Below are positions 8,451 through 15,855 of a stretch of DNA of 15,910 nucleotides, piece after piece. Position 1 is the first letter of the stretch. Every line of letters starts with the position of its first letter. A model generated the notes under the pieces. That model was not told the DNA's origin. It was given only the letters and a program-made list of their open reading frames with translations, and made no database searches. This DNA is from an uncultured Oscillospiraceae bacterium. GTDB lineage: Bacteria > Bacillota > Clostridia > Oscillospirales > Acutalibacteraceae. The translations under genes were made by a program, and so were the position numbers. The stretch covers positions 1-15,910 of the forward strand of contig URGJ01000027.1 in the NCBI GenBank assembly GCA_900547445.1, in the 5' to 3' direction.

Positions 8451-8479
8451 TTGACAATTTTAGGTTTTGGTGGTATACT
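8451..8479 (+). promoter_or_regulatory. Consensus promoter of the asnS-asnA T-box transcript
   Basis: A perfect -35 TTGACA (8451-8456), a 17-base spacer and TATACT (8474-8479) with an extended -10 TGG directly upstream (8471-8473). Transcription should start near 8486, just before the leader's first helix. Confidence 0.88.
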
Positions 8480-8485
8480 AATTAC

Positions 8486-8762
8486 AATAATTAATATAAA
8501 GGCTATGACCGAGAGAAGTAGTATTATTTTAGGATATTAAGAGAGCCGACGGTTGGTGCGAGTCGGTTATCCGATAATATGAATAACACTTGGTAGCCGC
8601 AATCCGAACGCCGTTTTCGGTCAGTAGGTGCGCCGTAACGATGCGTTAAATCGAGCCTTTTTACGGCTTTAAAGTGACCTTTATGGGTAAATTAGGTGGC
8701 ACCGCGGATAGCGTCTATTCGTCCTAATGTTTTAGGACGGAAAGACGCTTTTATTATTTTTT
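8486..8762 (+). promoter_or_regulatory. T-box leader, asparagine type (AAC specifier)
   Basis: A tRNA-sensing leader that lets transcription continue when tRNA-Asn is uncharged. Stem I closes with GGCTA (8501-8505) against TAGCC (8594-8598). It carries a distal hairpin CCGAC/GTCGG (8546-8550/8562-8566) around a GGTTGGTGCGA loop and a specifier AAC at 8585-8587, an asparagine codon agreeing with the genes downstream. Another hairpin (8604-8608/8616-8620) follows. The conserved T-box AGGTGGCACCGCGG is at 8694-8707. Its TGGC would pair with a GCCA tRNA end, and tRNA-Asn has a G discriminator base. ATTAGG (8691-8696) can pair with CCTAAT (8723-8728) as the antiterminator, which excludes the terminator. 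The specifier is inferred from position, not from a full fold. Confidence 0.93.
8711..8762 (+). terminator. T-box regulated intrinsic terminator
   Basis: Two stacked helices, GCGTCT (8711-8716)/AGACGC (8743-8748) and GTCCTAA (8721-8727)/TTAGGAC (8732-8738), followed by a T-rich tail (8749-8762). The upper helix shares CCTAA with the antiterminator pairing, so the two forms cannot coexist. Confidence 0.92.
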
Positions 8763-8767
8763 GGGAG
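8763..8767 (+). promoter_or_regulatory. Ribosome-binding site fixing the asnS start
   Basis: GGGAG ends 8 bases before the ATG at 8776. An in-frame TTG at 8761 lies inside the terminator tail and upstream of this site, so it cannot be the real start. Confidence 0.85.
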
Positions 8768-8775
8768 AGTGCAAA

Positions 8776-10152
8776 ATGAAGCATACGGACATTATTGAGA
8801 TCTTTGAGAACAAGGACTTTATCGGCACTAAAGCCACGGTTTGCGGCTGGGTGAGAACCTCCCGCGACTCTAAAAATATGGCTTTTATCGAGCTTAACGA
8901 CGGAACAAGCCTAAAGCACTTACAGATTGTTATAAATAAATCCGATTTTTCGGATATTTCGGACTTTATGAAGCTTGGAACCTCGCTTAAGGTGACGGGT
9001 ACGGTTGTGAATTCCGCCGTTGCCGCCGATTCGGTGGAAATTAACGCGGAGGAAATCTCGGTTTTGGGCGAGTGTCCGCCCGATTATCCGCTCCAGAAAA
9101 AGCGCCATACGCTTGAATATCTGCGTACAATTCCGCATCTGAGGGTCAGAACAAACACCTTTAACGCGGTTTTCAGGGTGCGTTCGGTGGTCTCCGCCTG
9201 TATTCACGAATTTTTTCAGGCAAGGCATTTTGTTTATGTTCATACCCCCCTTATCACTGCGAGCGACTGCGAGGGCGCGGGCGAGATGTTTAAGGTAACC
9301 ACTATAGGCTACAGCGATAAGTATAAAAGCGAGGAGGAATACTACGCCGACGACTTTTTCGGCAAGAAGGCGGCGCTCAGCGTTTCGGGTCAGCTTGAGG
9401 GCGAGGTTGCCGCAATGGCTATGGGTAAAATCTACACCTTCGGCCCATCCTTCCGCGCGGAAAAGAGCAACACCCCGCGCCATGTCGCCGAGTTCTGGCA
9501 TGTCGAGCCGGAGGTTGCCTTTGCCGAGCTTCCCGATATAATAGAAATCGCCGAAGCGCTTATCAAGCACATTATTAACACAGTTCTCGAAAAATGCCCC
9601 GAGGAGCTTAAATTCTTCGACAGGCATTTTGAAAACGGACTTATTGAAAAGCTTAGGAATGTTGCGGGTCATGACTTCGCGGTTATGACCTACACCGAGG
9701 CTATCGAAAAGCTTAAAAACTCGGGCGTTCAGTTTCAGTACCCCGTAGAGTGGGGCTGTGATCTTATGACCGAGCATGAGCGCTATATTTCCGAGGAAAT
9801 ATGCAAAAGACCCGTCTTCCTTACCGATTATCCGAAAGAGATTAAATCATTCTATATGAAGCAGAATCCCGACGGTAAAACCGTTGCCGCCACCGACCTT
9901 TTAGTGCCGGGCGTAGGGGAGATTATCGGCTGCAGTGAGAGGGAAGCAGACCTTGATAAGCTGTTAGACGCTATGAAAACCCGCGAAATGTCACTTGATG
10001 AATACGAGCATTACATTGCGCTTCGCCGTTTCGGCTCTGTTCCGCACAGCGGCTTCGGGCTCGGTCTTGAGCGCATAATAATGTATGTAACGGGAGTTTC
10101 AAATATCCGCGACGTAATTCTCTATCCCCGTACTGTCGGAAATATTCAATAA
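8776..10152 (+). CDS. asnS: Asparaginyl-tRNA synthetase
   Basis: Class IIb synthetase charging tRNA-Asn with asparagine. From the ATG at 8776 it has 458 residues: an N-terminal OB-fold anticodon-binding domain (about 15-100, CGWVRTSRDSKNMAFIELND) and a class II catalytic core. Motif 2 reads FRAEKSNTPRHVAEFWHVEPE from Phe226, where the AEFWHVEPE wording separates AsnRS from AspRS. Motif 3 is GFGLGLER (426-433). The segment around residues 176-200 (YSDKYKSEEEYYADDFFGKK) is the insert found in bacterial AsnRS ahead of the SVSGQLEGE stretch. The T-box with an AAC specifier upstream independently supports asparagine. It is followed after 12 bases by asnA, so both are under the same tRNA-Asn control. 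Confidence 0.97.
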   Translation: MKHTDIIEIFENKDFIGTKATVCGWVRTSRDSKNMAFIELNDGTSLKHLQIVINKSDFSDISDFMKLGTSLKVTGTVVNSAVAADSVEINAEEISVLGECPPDYPLQKKRHTLEYLRTIPHLRVRTNTFNAVFRVRSVVSACIHEFFQARHFVYVHTPLITASDCEGAGEMFKVTTIGYSDKYKSEEEYYADDFFGKKAALSVSGQLEGEVAAMAMGKIYTFGPSFRAEKSNTPRHVAEFWHVEPEVAFAELPDIIEIAEALIKHIINTVLEKCPEELKFFDRHFENGLIEKLRNVAGHDFAVMTYTEAIEKLKNSGVQFQYPVEWGCDLMTEHERYISEEICKRPVFLTDYPKEIKSFYMKQNPDGKTVAATDLLVPGVGEIIGCSEREADLDKLLDAMKTREMSLDEYEHYIALRRFGSVPHSGFGLGLERIIMYVTGVSNIRDVILYPRTVGNIQ

Positions 10153-10164
10153 TAAAAGGGTGAA

Positions 10165-11160
10165 ATGCATATGGAAAAGTATATTTCAAAGCTTAACGAA
10201 TTTGATACCCAAAGCGCTATCTCTCTTGTAAAGGATAAATTTGCCTCTGAACTGTGCGACGCGCTCGACCTTTCAAGGGTCTCCGCTCCTCTTTTTGTAA
10301 AAGAGGGGAGCGGAATCAACGATGATTTAAACGGAGTTGAACGCCCTGTCAGATTTGATATTAAGGAGACGGGCGAGGTAGCAGAGGTTGTCCACAGCCT
10401 TGCAAAATGGAAAAGAATGGCGCTTATGCGCTACAGCTTTCCGCTGCATACGGGGCTTTATACCGATATGAACGCCATTCGCCGCGACGAAGTGTGCGAC
10501 AACATTCACTCAATTTACGTTGACCAATGGGACTGGGAAAAGGTCATTTCCGCTGAAGATCGAAACGAGGATTATTTAAAGGCAGCGGTTAGGAGCATTT
10601 ACGGCGCAGTTCTTCGTACCGCACGCGCGGTAGAGAAAAAATATTCTGCTCTTGACTGCTATCTGCCTAATAAGATAAGCTTTATTTCTACATACGAGCT
10701 TGAAGAAAAATATCCAGAGCTTACTCCTAAAGAGCGTGAAAATGCAGCTGCGAAGGAATACGGCGCGGTCTTTGTTATGCAGATAGGCGGCAGACTTAAA
10801 AACGGCGAAAAGCACGACGGCAGAGCTCCCGATTACGACGATTGGTCGCTTAACGGGGATATTATTGTTTACAACCGCGTGCTTGACAGCGCATTTGAAA
10901 TTTCCTCAATGGGAATAAGGGTAGACAGGGACAGTCTGATTTCACAGCTAAAGGCAGAAAACGCCGAAAACAGACTTGATTTTGAATTTCACAAGTTGCT
11001 GGTTTCGGGTGCATTGCCCCTCACAATAGGCGGAGGAATAGGGCAGTCCAGACTTTGTATGCTCCTTCTCCAAAAGGCGCATATCGGAGAGGTTCAGGTT
11101 TCAGTTTGGCCCGATAAGGAAATAAGAAAGTGTAAGGATAAGGGTATAACCTTGCTTTAG
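10165..11160 (+). CDS. asnA: Aspartate-ammonia ligase (AsnA)
   Basis: Makes asparagine from aspartate, ammonia and ATP, through an aspartyl-adenylate, on a class II synthetase-like fold. The 331-residue product has the family segments GSGINDDLNGVERPVRFDI (about 49-67), AKWKRMAL and FPLHTGLYTDMNAIRRDE (about 92-110), SIYVDQWDWEKVI (about 113-125) and the C-terminal GGGIGQSR (289-296). Two in-frame ATG codons, at 10165 and 10171, are possible starts; AAGGG at 10156-10160 is 4 bases from the first and 10 from the second, so the second may be used. Sharing the asparagine T-box with asnS ties asparagine synthesis to tRNA-Asn charging: scarcity of Asn-tRNA raises both enzymes. No terminator is visible after the stop. 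Confidence 0.96.
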   Translation: MHMEKYISKLNEFDTQSAISLVKDKFASELCDALDLSRVSAPLFVKEGSGINDDLNGVERPVRFDIKETGEVAEVVHSLAKWKRMALMRYSFPLHTGLYTDMNAIRRDEVCDNIHSIYVDQWDWEKVISAEDRNEDYLKAAVRSIYGAVLRTARAVEKKYSALDCYLPNKISFISTYELEEKYPELTPKERENAAAKEYGAVFVMQIGGRLKNGEKHDGRAPDYDDWSLNGDIIVYNRVLDSAFEISSMGIRVDRDSLISQLKAENAENRLDFEFHKLLVSGALPLTIGGGIGQSRLCMLLLQKAHIGEVQVSVWPDKEIRKCKDKGITLL

Positions 11161-11162
11161 TT

Positions 11163-11672
11163 CTAAACTCCAGCAGGCGGAATAAATATTCCGAGCCGCG
11201 GCGGGTAAAAGCTCCAAACGCCAAATAAAACCGCCGTAGCTGCTGCAAATATCAGTGATATATACTTAGCAGTTTTGGACGAGAAGGATTTATTTTTTAA
11301 AATCCTCGATTTAATCATCAGCGTTACCGCAAGCCCTAAATAGTAGCTCAGCACGTCAAGTATCTGCGAATCAAAGCCTAAAACTCCCGTATATGTGTAA
11401 AAAAACGAGGTAATTGTAAGCATACCTGCAAAAATTCCGATTACGCTTGCCGGAATAAAGTTTTCATACCGCTCTTTGCATAGAAAAAATTCTACTGCAA
11501 AATAAAACAGCGCGGGGAAAAAGAGCAGTTTGAGATGTTCCCAAACGCTTTCGTTAACAGGAGCAATAGCGCCTATAATAGGGCTTTCGCCCGACCATTC
11601 ATATACAAAATGCCATAATGCGCCTACCGCGCCTATTACAATAAATGATAAAACACAGTTGATTTTTTTCAT
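11163..11672 (-). CDS. DUF6512 integral membrane protein
   Basis: A 169-residue, very hydrophobic protein with about five membrane segments (near 7-25, 46-65, 74-92, 104-120 and 137-155). A conserved-looking loop, HFVYEWSGES and APVNESVWEHLKLLFFP (about residues 22-55), is typical of the uncharacterised DUF6512 family of Firmicutes. The role is unknown; nothing around it suggests one, since it runs against all its neighbours. AGAAGGAG (11679-11686 on the reverse strand) lies just before the ATG. A weak reverse promoter may be TTTGCA (11749-11744), 16 bases, CATAAT (11727-11722). Its stop and the asnA stop are separated by only two bases. Confidence 0.85.
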   Translation of the reverse strand: MKKINCVLSFIVIGAVGALWHFVYEWSGESPIIGAIAPVNESVWEHLKLLFFPALFYFAVEFFLCKERYENFIPASVIGIFAGMLTITSFFYTYTGVLGFDSQILDVLSYYLGLAVTLMIKSRILKNKSFSSKTAKYISLIFAAATAVLFGVWSFYPPRLGIFIPPAGV

Positions 11673-11776
11673 GTTGTACTCCTTCTGAATATTCGTTTTT
11701 ATTATATTTTATTATTTTACTATTATGCTTATAACGTTTGATTTGCAAATAATAATAAAAAAATATTAAAAAAGTC

Positions 11777-11804
11777 TTGACAATATTAAAATATGGGGTA
11801 TAAT
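11777..11804 (+). promoter_or_regulatory. Consensus promoter of tRNA-Gln
   Basis: TTGACA (11777-11782) and TATAAT (11799-11804) with a 16-base spacer. Both hexamers match consensus exactly. The start should be near 11811, about a dozen bases before the tRNA. Confidence 0.9.
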
Positions 11805-11822
11805 AATACTACTGTGAAATTT

Positions 11823-11896
11823 TGGGGAATTGTGTAACGGTAGCACGACAGACTCTGACTCTGTTTGTTGGGGTTCGAATCCCTATTCCCCAGCCA
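11823..11896 (+). tRNA. tRNA-Gln (anticodon CTG)
   Basis: A 74-base cloverleaf including an encoded CCA. The acceptor stem TGGGGAA (11823-11829) pairs with TTCCCCA, followed by discriminator G and CCA. The anticodon stem ACAGA (11848-11852)/TCTGT (11860-11864) encloses CTCTGAC with anticodon CTG at 11855-11857, reading CAG. The T arm has GTTCGAATC. It is a single gene with its own promoter and terminator. Confidence 0.96.
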
Positions 11897-11900
11897 GTCG

Positions 11901-11944
11901 AGAGCCTTGACACGCAAACGCGTAGTTGAGGCTCTTATTTTTTT
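11901..11944 (+). terminator. Intrinsic terminator of tRNA-Gln
   Basis: An 11-bp stem (11901-11911/11925-11935, two G-T pairs), a single bulged A at 11924, then ACGC/GCGT (11912-11915/11920-11923) closed by an AAAC loop, followed by a T-rich tail (11936-11944). Confidence 0.93.
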
Positions 11945-11997
11945 GCAGTTCGTGCTATCACGTCGGAGATATATCTTTTTATAGCCTTAGCCAACCG

Positions 11998-12040
11998 AGT
12001 GTCTCGGTACGCAGACGCGTAGCCTTGGTACTTCTTTTTT
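11998..12040 (+). terminator. Second terminator hairpin, paralogous to the tRNA-Gln terminator
   Basis: Stem 11998-12008/12022-12032 with a two-pair internal mismatch, a bulged A at 12021, ACGC/GCGT around an AGAC loop (12009-12020), and tail TCTTTTTT (12033-12040). It aligns without gaps to the first hairpin at a 97-base offset, including a shared AGCCAnnCGAG just before the stem. It could act as a back-up terminator. Confidence 0.7.
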
Positions 12041-12126
12041 ACGCAAAAAAACACAAATTACTTGAAAAACAGCTCAAAATGTATTATATTTAATTAGTTG
12101 ATGAAAAAATATCATTTTGTCTTTGT

Positions 12127-12134
12127 TAAGGAGG
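12127..12134 (+). promoter_or_regulatory. Ribosome-binding site fixing the aminotransferase start
   Basis: TAAGGAGG ends 9 bases before the ATG at 12144. A TTG at 12117 lies upstream of it and is therefore not the start. Confidence 0.85.
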
Positions 12135-12143
12135 CTTCGGATT

Positions 12144-13421
12144 ATGTCCGAATATTTAAAAATGAGTAAAGAGGAGCTCTGCGAGGAGTTCAAAAAGGTA
12201 CACCTCGAATATGAGCATTTAAGAGCGCTGCATTTATCGCTTGATATGTCCCGCGGAAAGCCGGGCTTTGACAATATGGATTTAAGCGGCGAGATGTTTG
12301 ACCTTGTCGGCAACGATACCGGATTTAAAAATATAAGCGGTATTGATTGCAGAAATTACGGAGGGCTTGACGGGCTTGCGGAGCTAAAAATCCTTTTCGG
12401 TAAAATATTAGGGCTTGAGCCTGAGCAGATTATTGTGGGCGGCAACTCGTCTCTTAATATGATGTTCGACACTATTGCTCAGGCTATGACCCACGGTATG
12501 GGCGGCGAGCCTTGGGGAAAGCAGGGAGAGCTTAGATTCCTCTGCCCGGTTCCGGGATATGACCGTCATTTCGCAATAACCGAATACTTTGGATTTAAGC
12601 TTATACCCGTCAAGATGACGGCGGAGGGACCCGATATGGATGAGGTTGACGAGCTTGTTAAGGATTCCTCGGTAAAGGGAATTTGGTGCGTTCCGAAGTA
12701 CTCAAATCCGGAGGGAATAACCTATTCCGACGCGGTTGTGCGACGAATGGCACGTCTGAAGCCCGCAGCAGGTGATTTCCGAATTTTTTGGGACAACGCC
12801 TATGCGGTACACGATCTTTATGATGAGGGTGATGAGCTTCTCAACATATACGACGAATGTGTAAAGGCGGGCAATCCTGATTTACCGATAATCTTCACCT
12901 CTACCTCTAAAATCACCTTCCCGGGCGCCGGCGTTGCGGTCGAGGCGGCAAGTCCAAACAATGTCGCATTGCTTAAAGGACGTATGAAGTATCAGACCAT
13001 AGGACCTGACAAACTTAACCAGTTGAGACATGCGAGAATGTTCAAAACCACCGATGACATTAAGCGCCATATGAAACGCCACGCCGACATTCTGCGTCCT
13101 AAGTTTGAATCGGTTTTAGCCGAGCTTGAAAATCAACTTAAAGGTACGGGTATCGCCCGTTGGACTAACCCACGCGGCGGCTATTTCATAAGCCTGTACG
13201 TTCCGAACGGCTGCGCTAAGCGTGTTGAACAGCTATGTGCCAACGCGGGAATGATCCTTACACCCGCGGGAGCGACCTACCCATATGGCATAGATCCGGA
13301 CGATTCTAATATTAGAATAGCTCCCTCTTATCCGTCGGTTGAGGAAATAAAAAAGGCTTCCGCTGTGCTCTGCCTTGCGGTAAAGTACGCCGCGCTTGAA
13401 AAGCTGATCAGTGAAAAATAG
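12144..13421 (+). CDS. Aspartate aminotransferase, class Ic (PLP-dependent, fold type I)
   Basis: Likely transfers the amino group between aspartate and 2-oxoglutarate. The 425-residue protein has the fold-type I core: NPEG with Asn188, WDNAY with Asp217 and Tyr220, the PLP lysine Lys256 in STSKITFPGAG, and Arg391 in IRIAPSYP for substrate carboxylate binding. The opening LDMSRGKPGF, the GPDMDEVDEL stretch and the overall wording match the class Ic group (Pfam Asp_aminotransf, as in Corynebacterium glutamicum AspT) rather than classical AspC. Aspartate is the substrate of the nearby AsnA, but the two are in separate transcripts. Substrate preference is inferred from family; other amino acids are possible. 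No convincing promoter is visible. Confidence 0.88.
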   Translation: MSEYLKMSKEELCEEFKKVHLEYEHLRALHLSLDMSRGKPGFDNMDLSGEMFDLVGNDTGFKNISGIDCRNYGGLDGLAELKILFGKILGLEPEQIIVGGNSSLNMMFDTIAQAMTHGMGGEPWGKQGELRFLCPVPGYDRHFAITEYFGFKLIPVKMTAEGPDMDEVDELVKDSSVKGIWCVPKYSNPEGITYSDAVVRRMARLKPAAGDFRIFWDNAYAVHDLYDEGDELLNIYDECVKAGNPDLPIIFTSTSKITFPGAGVAVEAASPNNVALLKGRMKYQTIGPDKLNQLRHARMFKTTDDIKRHMKRHADILRPKFESVLAELENQLKGTGIARWTNPRGGYFISLYVPNGCAKRVEQLCANAGMILTPAGATYPYGIDPDDSNIRIAPSYPSVEEIKKASAVLCLAVKYAALEKLISEK

Positions 13422-13469
13422 TGATTTTCACGATTTTAGCAGTTATTGTAATATTTTAATGTATAAAGA

Positions 13470-13498
13470 TTGACTTTGAGTTGATTTTTATGTATAAT
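13470..13498 (+). promoter_or_regulatory. Promoter of secD-secF
   Basis: TTGACT (13470-13475), 17 bases, TATAAT (13493-13498) with TG directly before the -10. The start would be near 13505, giving a leader of only about 23 bases ahead of secD. Confidence 0.85.
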
Positions 13499-13513
13499 TT
13501 AATCAAATATTAG

Positions 13514-13520
13514 TGGAGGA
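13514..13520 (+). promoter_or_regulatory. Ribosome-binding site fixing the secD start
   Basis: TGGAGGA ends 7 bases before the ATG at 13528. An in-frame GTG at 13513 lies against this site, so it is not a usable start. Confidence 0.85.
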
Positions 13521-13527
13521 TTTGCCA

Positions 13528-14904
13528 ATGAAGTCCAAAAGAACAGGCAAGCCGGTATTTTTTGTAGTGCTCATATTGATTTTAGCGCTTACATACACCG
13601 CTTTTTTTGGTGTTGAGAACTACTACGGCGATACCAGAAAAGTTTATGTAAAGGGTGCGGAGGACATTCGCTGGGGTATTGATATCCGCGGCGGCGTTGA
13701 AGCCGTCTTCTCTCCCGATAAGGAAGATGTTGACATTACGGACGACGATATGGATGCCGCCAAGGCGATCATCGAAACCCGACTTGTAAACAAAAACATC
13801 ACCGATTATGAGGTTTATACCGATACCGACAATCACCAGATAATAGTAAGATTCCCGTGGGCGGCTGAGGAAAGCAACTTTGACGCCGCCGCCGCGGTTC
13901 AGGAGTTAGGCGAGACCGCGCTTCTCACTTTCTGCCGAAATGAGGATAAGGAAGACGTCATCTTAAGCGGCGCGCAGGATATTGAACGTGCCCAAGCAGG
14001 CGTTGACGAAAACGGAAACTATGTTGTCTATCTTTATTTTACGGACGCGGGTTCCTCTAAATTTGCCGCCGCTACTGCGGAACTTGTGGGAAGTAAGATT
14101 TCCATCTGGATGGATGATCAGGAAATACAAGCTCCCACTGTTAACGAAGCGATTACGAACGGAACAGCTTACATAAACGGTATGTCCGGTTCTGAGGAAG
14201 CAAAGGCGCTTGCCGATAAAATTAACGCAGGCTCTCTGCCTTTTGCGCTGACCGTTGACGACAGCAAGCTTCAAATAATTTCACCCTCTCTGGGTTCAGA
14301 CGCGCTTAGGGTTATGCTTATCGCAGGTTCAATAGCATTCGGCATCGTCTGCCTGCTTATGATTCTGCGTTACCGCTTAAACGGAGTTGTTACTTCGATA
14401 GCCCTTTTAGGTCAGCTTTCCGGTACGATTGCCTGCATTTCGGGCTTCTTCCCAAATACCGACAGCTTTACCTTAACAGTTCCTGGTATCGCCGGTATTA
14501 TACTTTCAATAGGCGTAGGCGTTGACTGTAACGTTATCGCTTCGGAAAGAATAAGGGATGAATTTAAAAAGGGAAAGACTATTGACGGCGCTATCGACAG
14601 CGGCTTTAAAAACTCCTTAAGCGCGATTGTCGACGGAAATGTTACGATAGTTATTGTATCTGTCGTTCTCATGGGCGCTTTCGGTACTCCGGATAGCTTT
14701 ATAGCGAAAATTTTCTCGCCTATAATGTCGCTTTTAGGTTCATCGATTACAGGCTCGATCTATTCATTCGGATATACCCTGCTTGTGGGCGTAATTTTCA
14801 ACTTTATAATGGGTATTCTTGCTTCCAAGTTAATGCTCAAGAGTGTTTCTCAGCTTAAATTCTTAAGAAAGCCCTGGCTTTACGGAGGTAAGAAAAATGC
14901 GTAA
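13528..14904 (+). CDS. secD: Protein translocase subunit SecD
   Basis: Membrane subunit of SecDF, which uses the proton gradient to pull exported proteins out of the SecYEG channel. The 458-residue protein has one N-terminal membrane helix (about 9-28), the SecD signature WGIDIRGG (49-56), an external P1 domain (about 57-260) and a C-terminal bundle starting near residue 265, with GVGVDCNVIASERIRDE matching the family GMAVDANVLIFERIREE. Where most SecD proteins have a short turn after the GT in the second-last hairpin, this one has about 20 extra residues (about 387-412). Its end overlaps secF by eight bases, and the genes share the promoter at 13470-13498. Confidence 0.95.
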   Translation: MKSKRTGKPVFFVVLILILALTYTAFFGVENYYGDTRKVYVKGAEDIRWGIDIRGGVEAVFSPDKEDVDITDDDMDAAKAIIETRLVNKNITDYEVYTDTDNHQIIVRFPWAAEESNFDAAAAVQELGETALLTFCRNEDKEDVILSGAQDIERAQAGVDENGNYVVYLYFTDAGSSKFAAATAELVGSKISIWMDDQEIQAPTVNEAITNGTAYINGMSGSEEAKALADKINAGSLPFALTVDDSKLQIISPSLGSDALRVMLIAGSIAFGIVCLLMILRYRLNGVVTSIALLGQLSGTIACISGFFPNTDSFTLTVPGIAGIILSIGVGVDCNVIASERIRDEFKKGKTIDGAIDSGFKNSLSAIVDGNVTIVIVSVVLMGAFGTPDSFIAKIFSPIMSLLGSSITGSIYSFGYTLLVGVIFNFIMGILASKLMLKSVSQLKFLRKPWLYGGKKNA

Positions 14905-15847
14905 TTTTAATATTGATTTTAACAAAACCTTCAAAAAAGTCCTGATTGCTTACGCGGCTATTTTCATTGTAGGATTGGTATTTGTCTTTATTCCCTCTTT
15001 CGGTGTAAAGCTGGATATCAACTTTAGCGGCGGCACCAAAATCGCTTATTCGTATTCCGGAGATATTGCCGACGGCGATATTGAAACGACAGTCAAGGAA
15101 GTTATAGATAATTCTTTTACGGTTTCAAAGAGCACCGCGCTCGCGGGCGACACAAATACCTTTGAAATAAGCCTTGTAGGTAAAAACTCCATTTCTGCTG
15201 AAAAACAGGAGGAGTTAACAAAAGCGCTCGAGGAAAAGTTTAAGGATAATGAAATTCTGCTTTATAATTCAAATTCTGTAAGCCCGACAATCGCCGGTAC
15301 ATTCTTTGCAAAAAGTCTGGTTGCCGTGCTTATCACCGCGCTTTTGGTAGTAATCTATGTGGGAATACGCTTTAAGAGAATCGGCGGTATATCAGCAGCT
15401 CTGACTGCGCTTTGCGCTCTTGTTTTCGATCTGCTTATAACCTTCTTTGTATGTGTATTATTTAAGCTTCAGATAGATTCGAACTACATTGCCGTCGTGC
15501 TTACCATTCTCGGCTATTCGCTTAACGATACGATAGTTATGTACGACCGCGTTCGCGAAAATGAGCGGATTAATCCCGATATGGAAATAGGGGAGCTTGT
15601 GAACAAAAGCATTAATATGGTTAAGGTCAGGAACTTTGTCACATCACTTACAACCTTTATTGCGGTTGTGACAATAGTTGTGGTTTCTGAGCTGTTCGGA
15701 CTTTCAACGCTCCGCACTTTTGCGATTCCGATGGCGTTTGGTATTGTTTCGGGCGGTGTTTCCTCCCTCTTTATTGCAGGTCCGCTTTGGGTTATCTGGA
15801 AAAGGTACAAAGCAAGAAGGCTTGCCGAGGGCGCTAAAAAGAGATAA
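14897..15847 (+). CDS. secF: Protein translocase subunit SecF
   Basis: Partner of SecD in the export motor. The 316-residue protein shows an N-terminal membrane helix (about 13-33), the SecF signature FSGGTK near residue 43, a small external domain, and five C-terminal helices. These include LTILGYSLNDTIVMYDRVREN, the conserved SecF segment with the Asp in NDT and VMYDRVRE. GGAGG (14884-14888) inside the secD coding end lies 8 bases before the ATG, giving coupled translation. The stop is followed after eight bases by an apparent insertion-sequence end, and no terminator is visible in between. Confidence 0.96.
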   Translation: MRNFNIDFNKTFKKVLIAYAAIFIVGLVFVFIPSFGVKLDINFSGGTKIAYSYSGDIADGDIETTVKEVIDNSFTVSKSTALAGDTNTFEISLVGKNSISAEKQEELTKALEEKFKDNEILLYNSNSVSPTIAGTFFAKSLVAVLITALLVVIYVGIRFKRIGGISAALTALCALVFDLLITFFVCVLFKLQIDSNYIAVVLTILGYSLNDTIVMYDRVRENERINPDMEIGELVNKSINMVKVRNFVTSLTTFIAVVTIVVVSELFGLSTLRTFAIPMAFGIVSGGVSSLFIAGPLWVIWKRYKARRLAEGAKKR

Positions 15848-15855
15848 TATTTTTA

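Noticed and set aside
8761..8775. TTG start for asnS giving five extra residues
   Set aside because: It lies within the terminator tail and ahead of the ribosome-binding site; the ATG at 8776 has correct spacing.
8920..9777. 285-residue reverse reading frame opposite asnS
   Set aside because: It is a long antisense shadow of a well-supported gene; composition reflects the codon bias of asnS and no family features are visible.
11741..11750. Palindrome ATTTGCAAAT between the DUF6512 gene and tRNA-Gln as an operator
   Set aside because: A single 10-base palindrome in AT-rich sequence is expected by chance and no second copy supports a binding site.
11920..11993. A possible degraded second tRNA ending in GCCA at 11993
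   Set aside because: Apart from the final AGCCA the stretch shows no acceptor, D, anticodon or T-arm pairing and no clear similarity to the tRNA-Gln 97 bases earlier, so it is mentioned only as a hypothesis, not annotated.
13411..13431. Hairpin GTGAAAA/TTTTCAC at the end of the aminotransferase as a terminator
   Set aside because: The stem is AT-rich and short and has no T-run after it; it also includes the stop codon, so it is probably chance.
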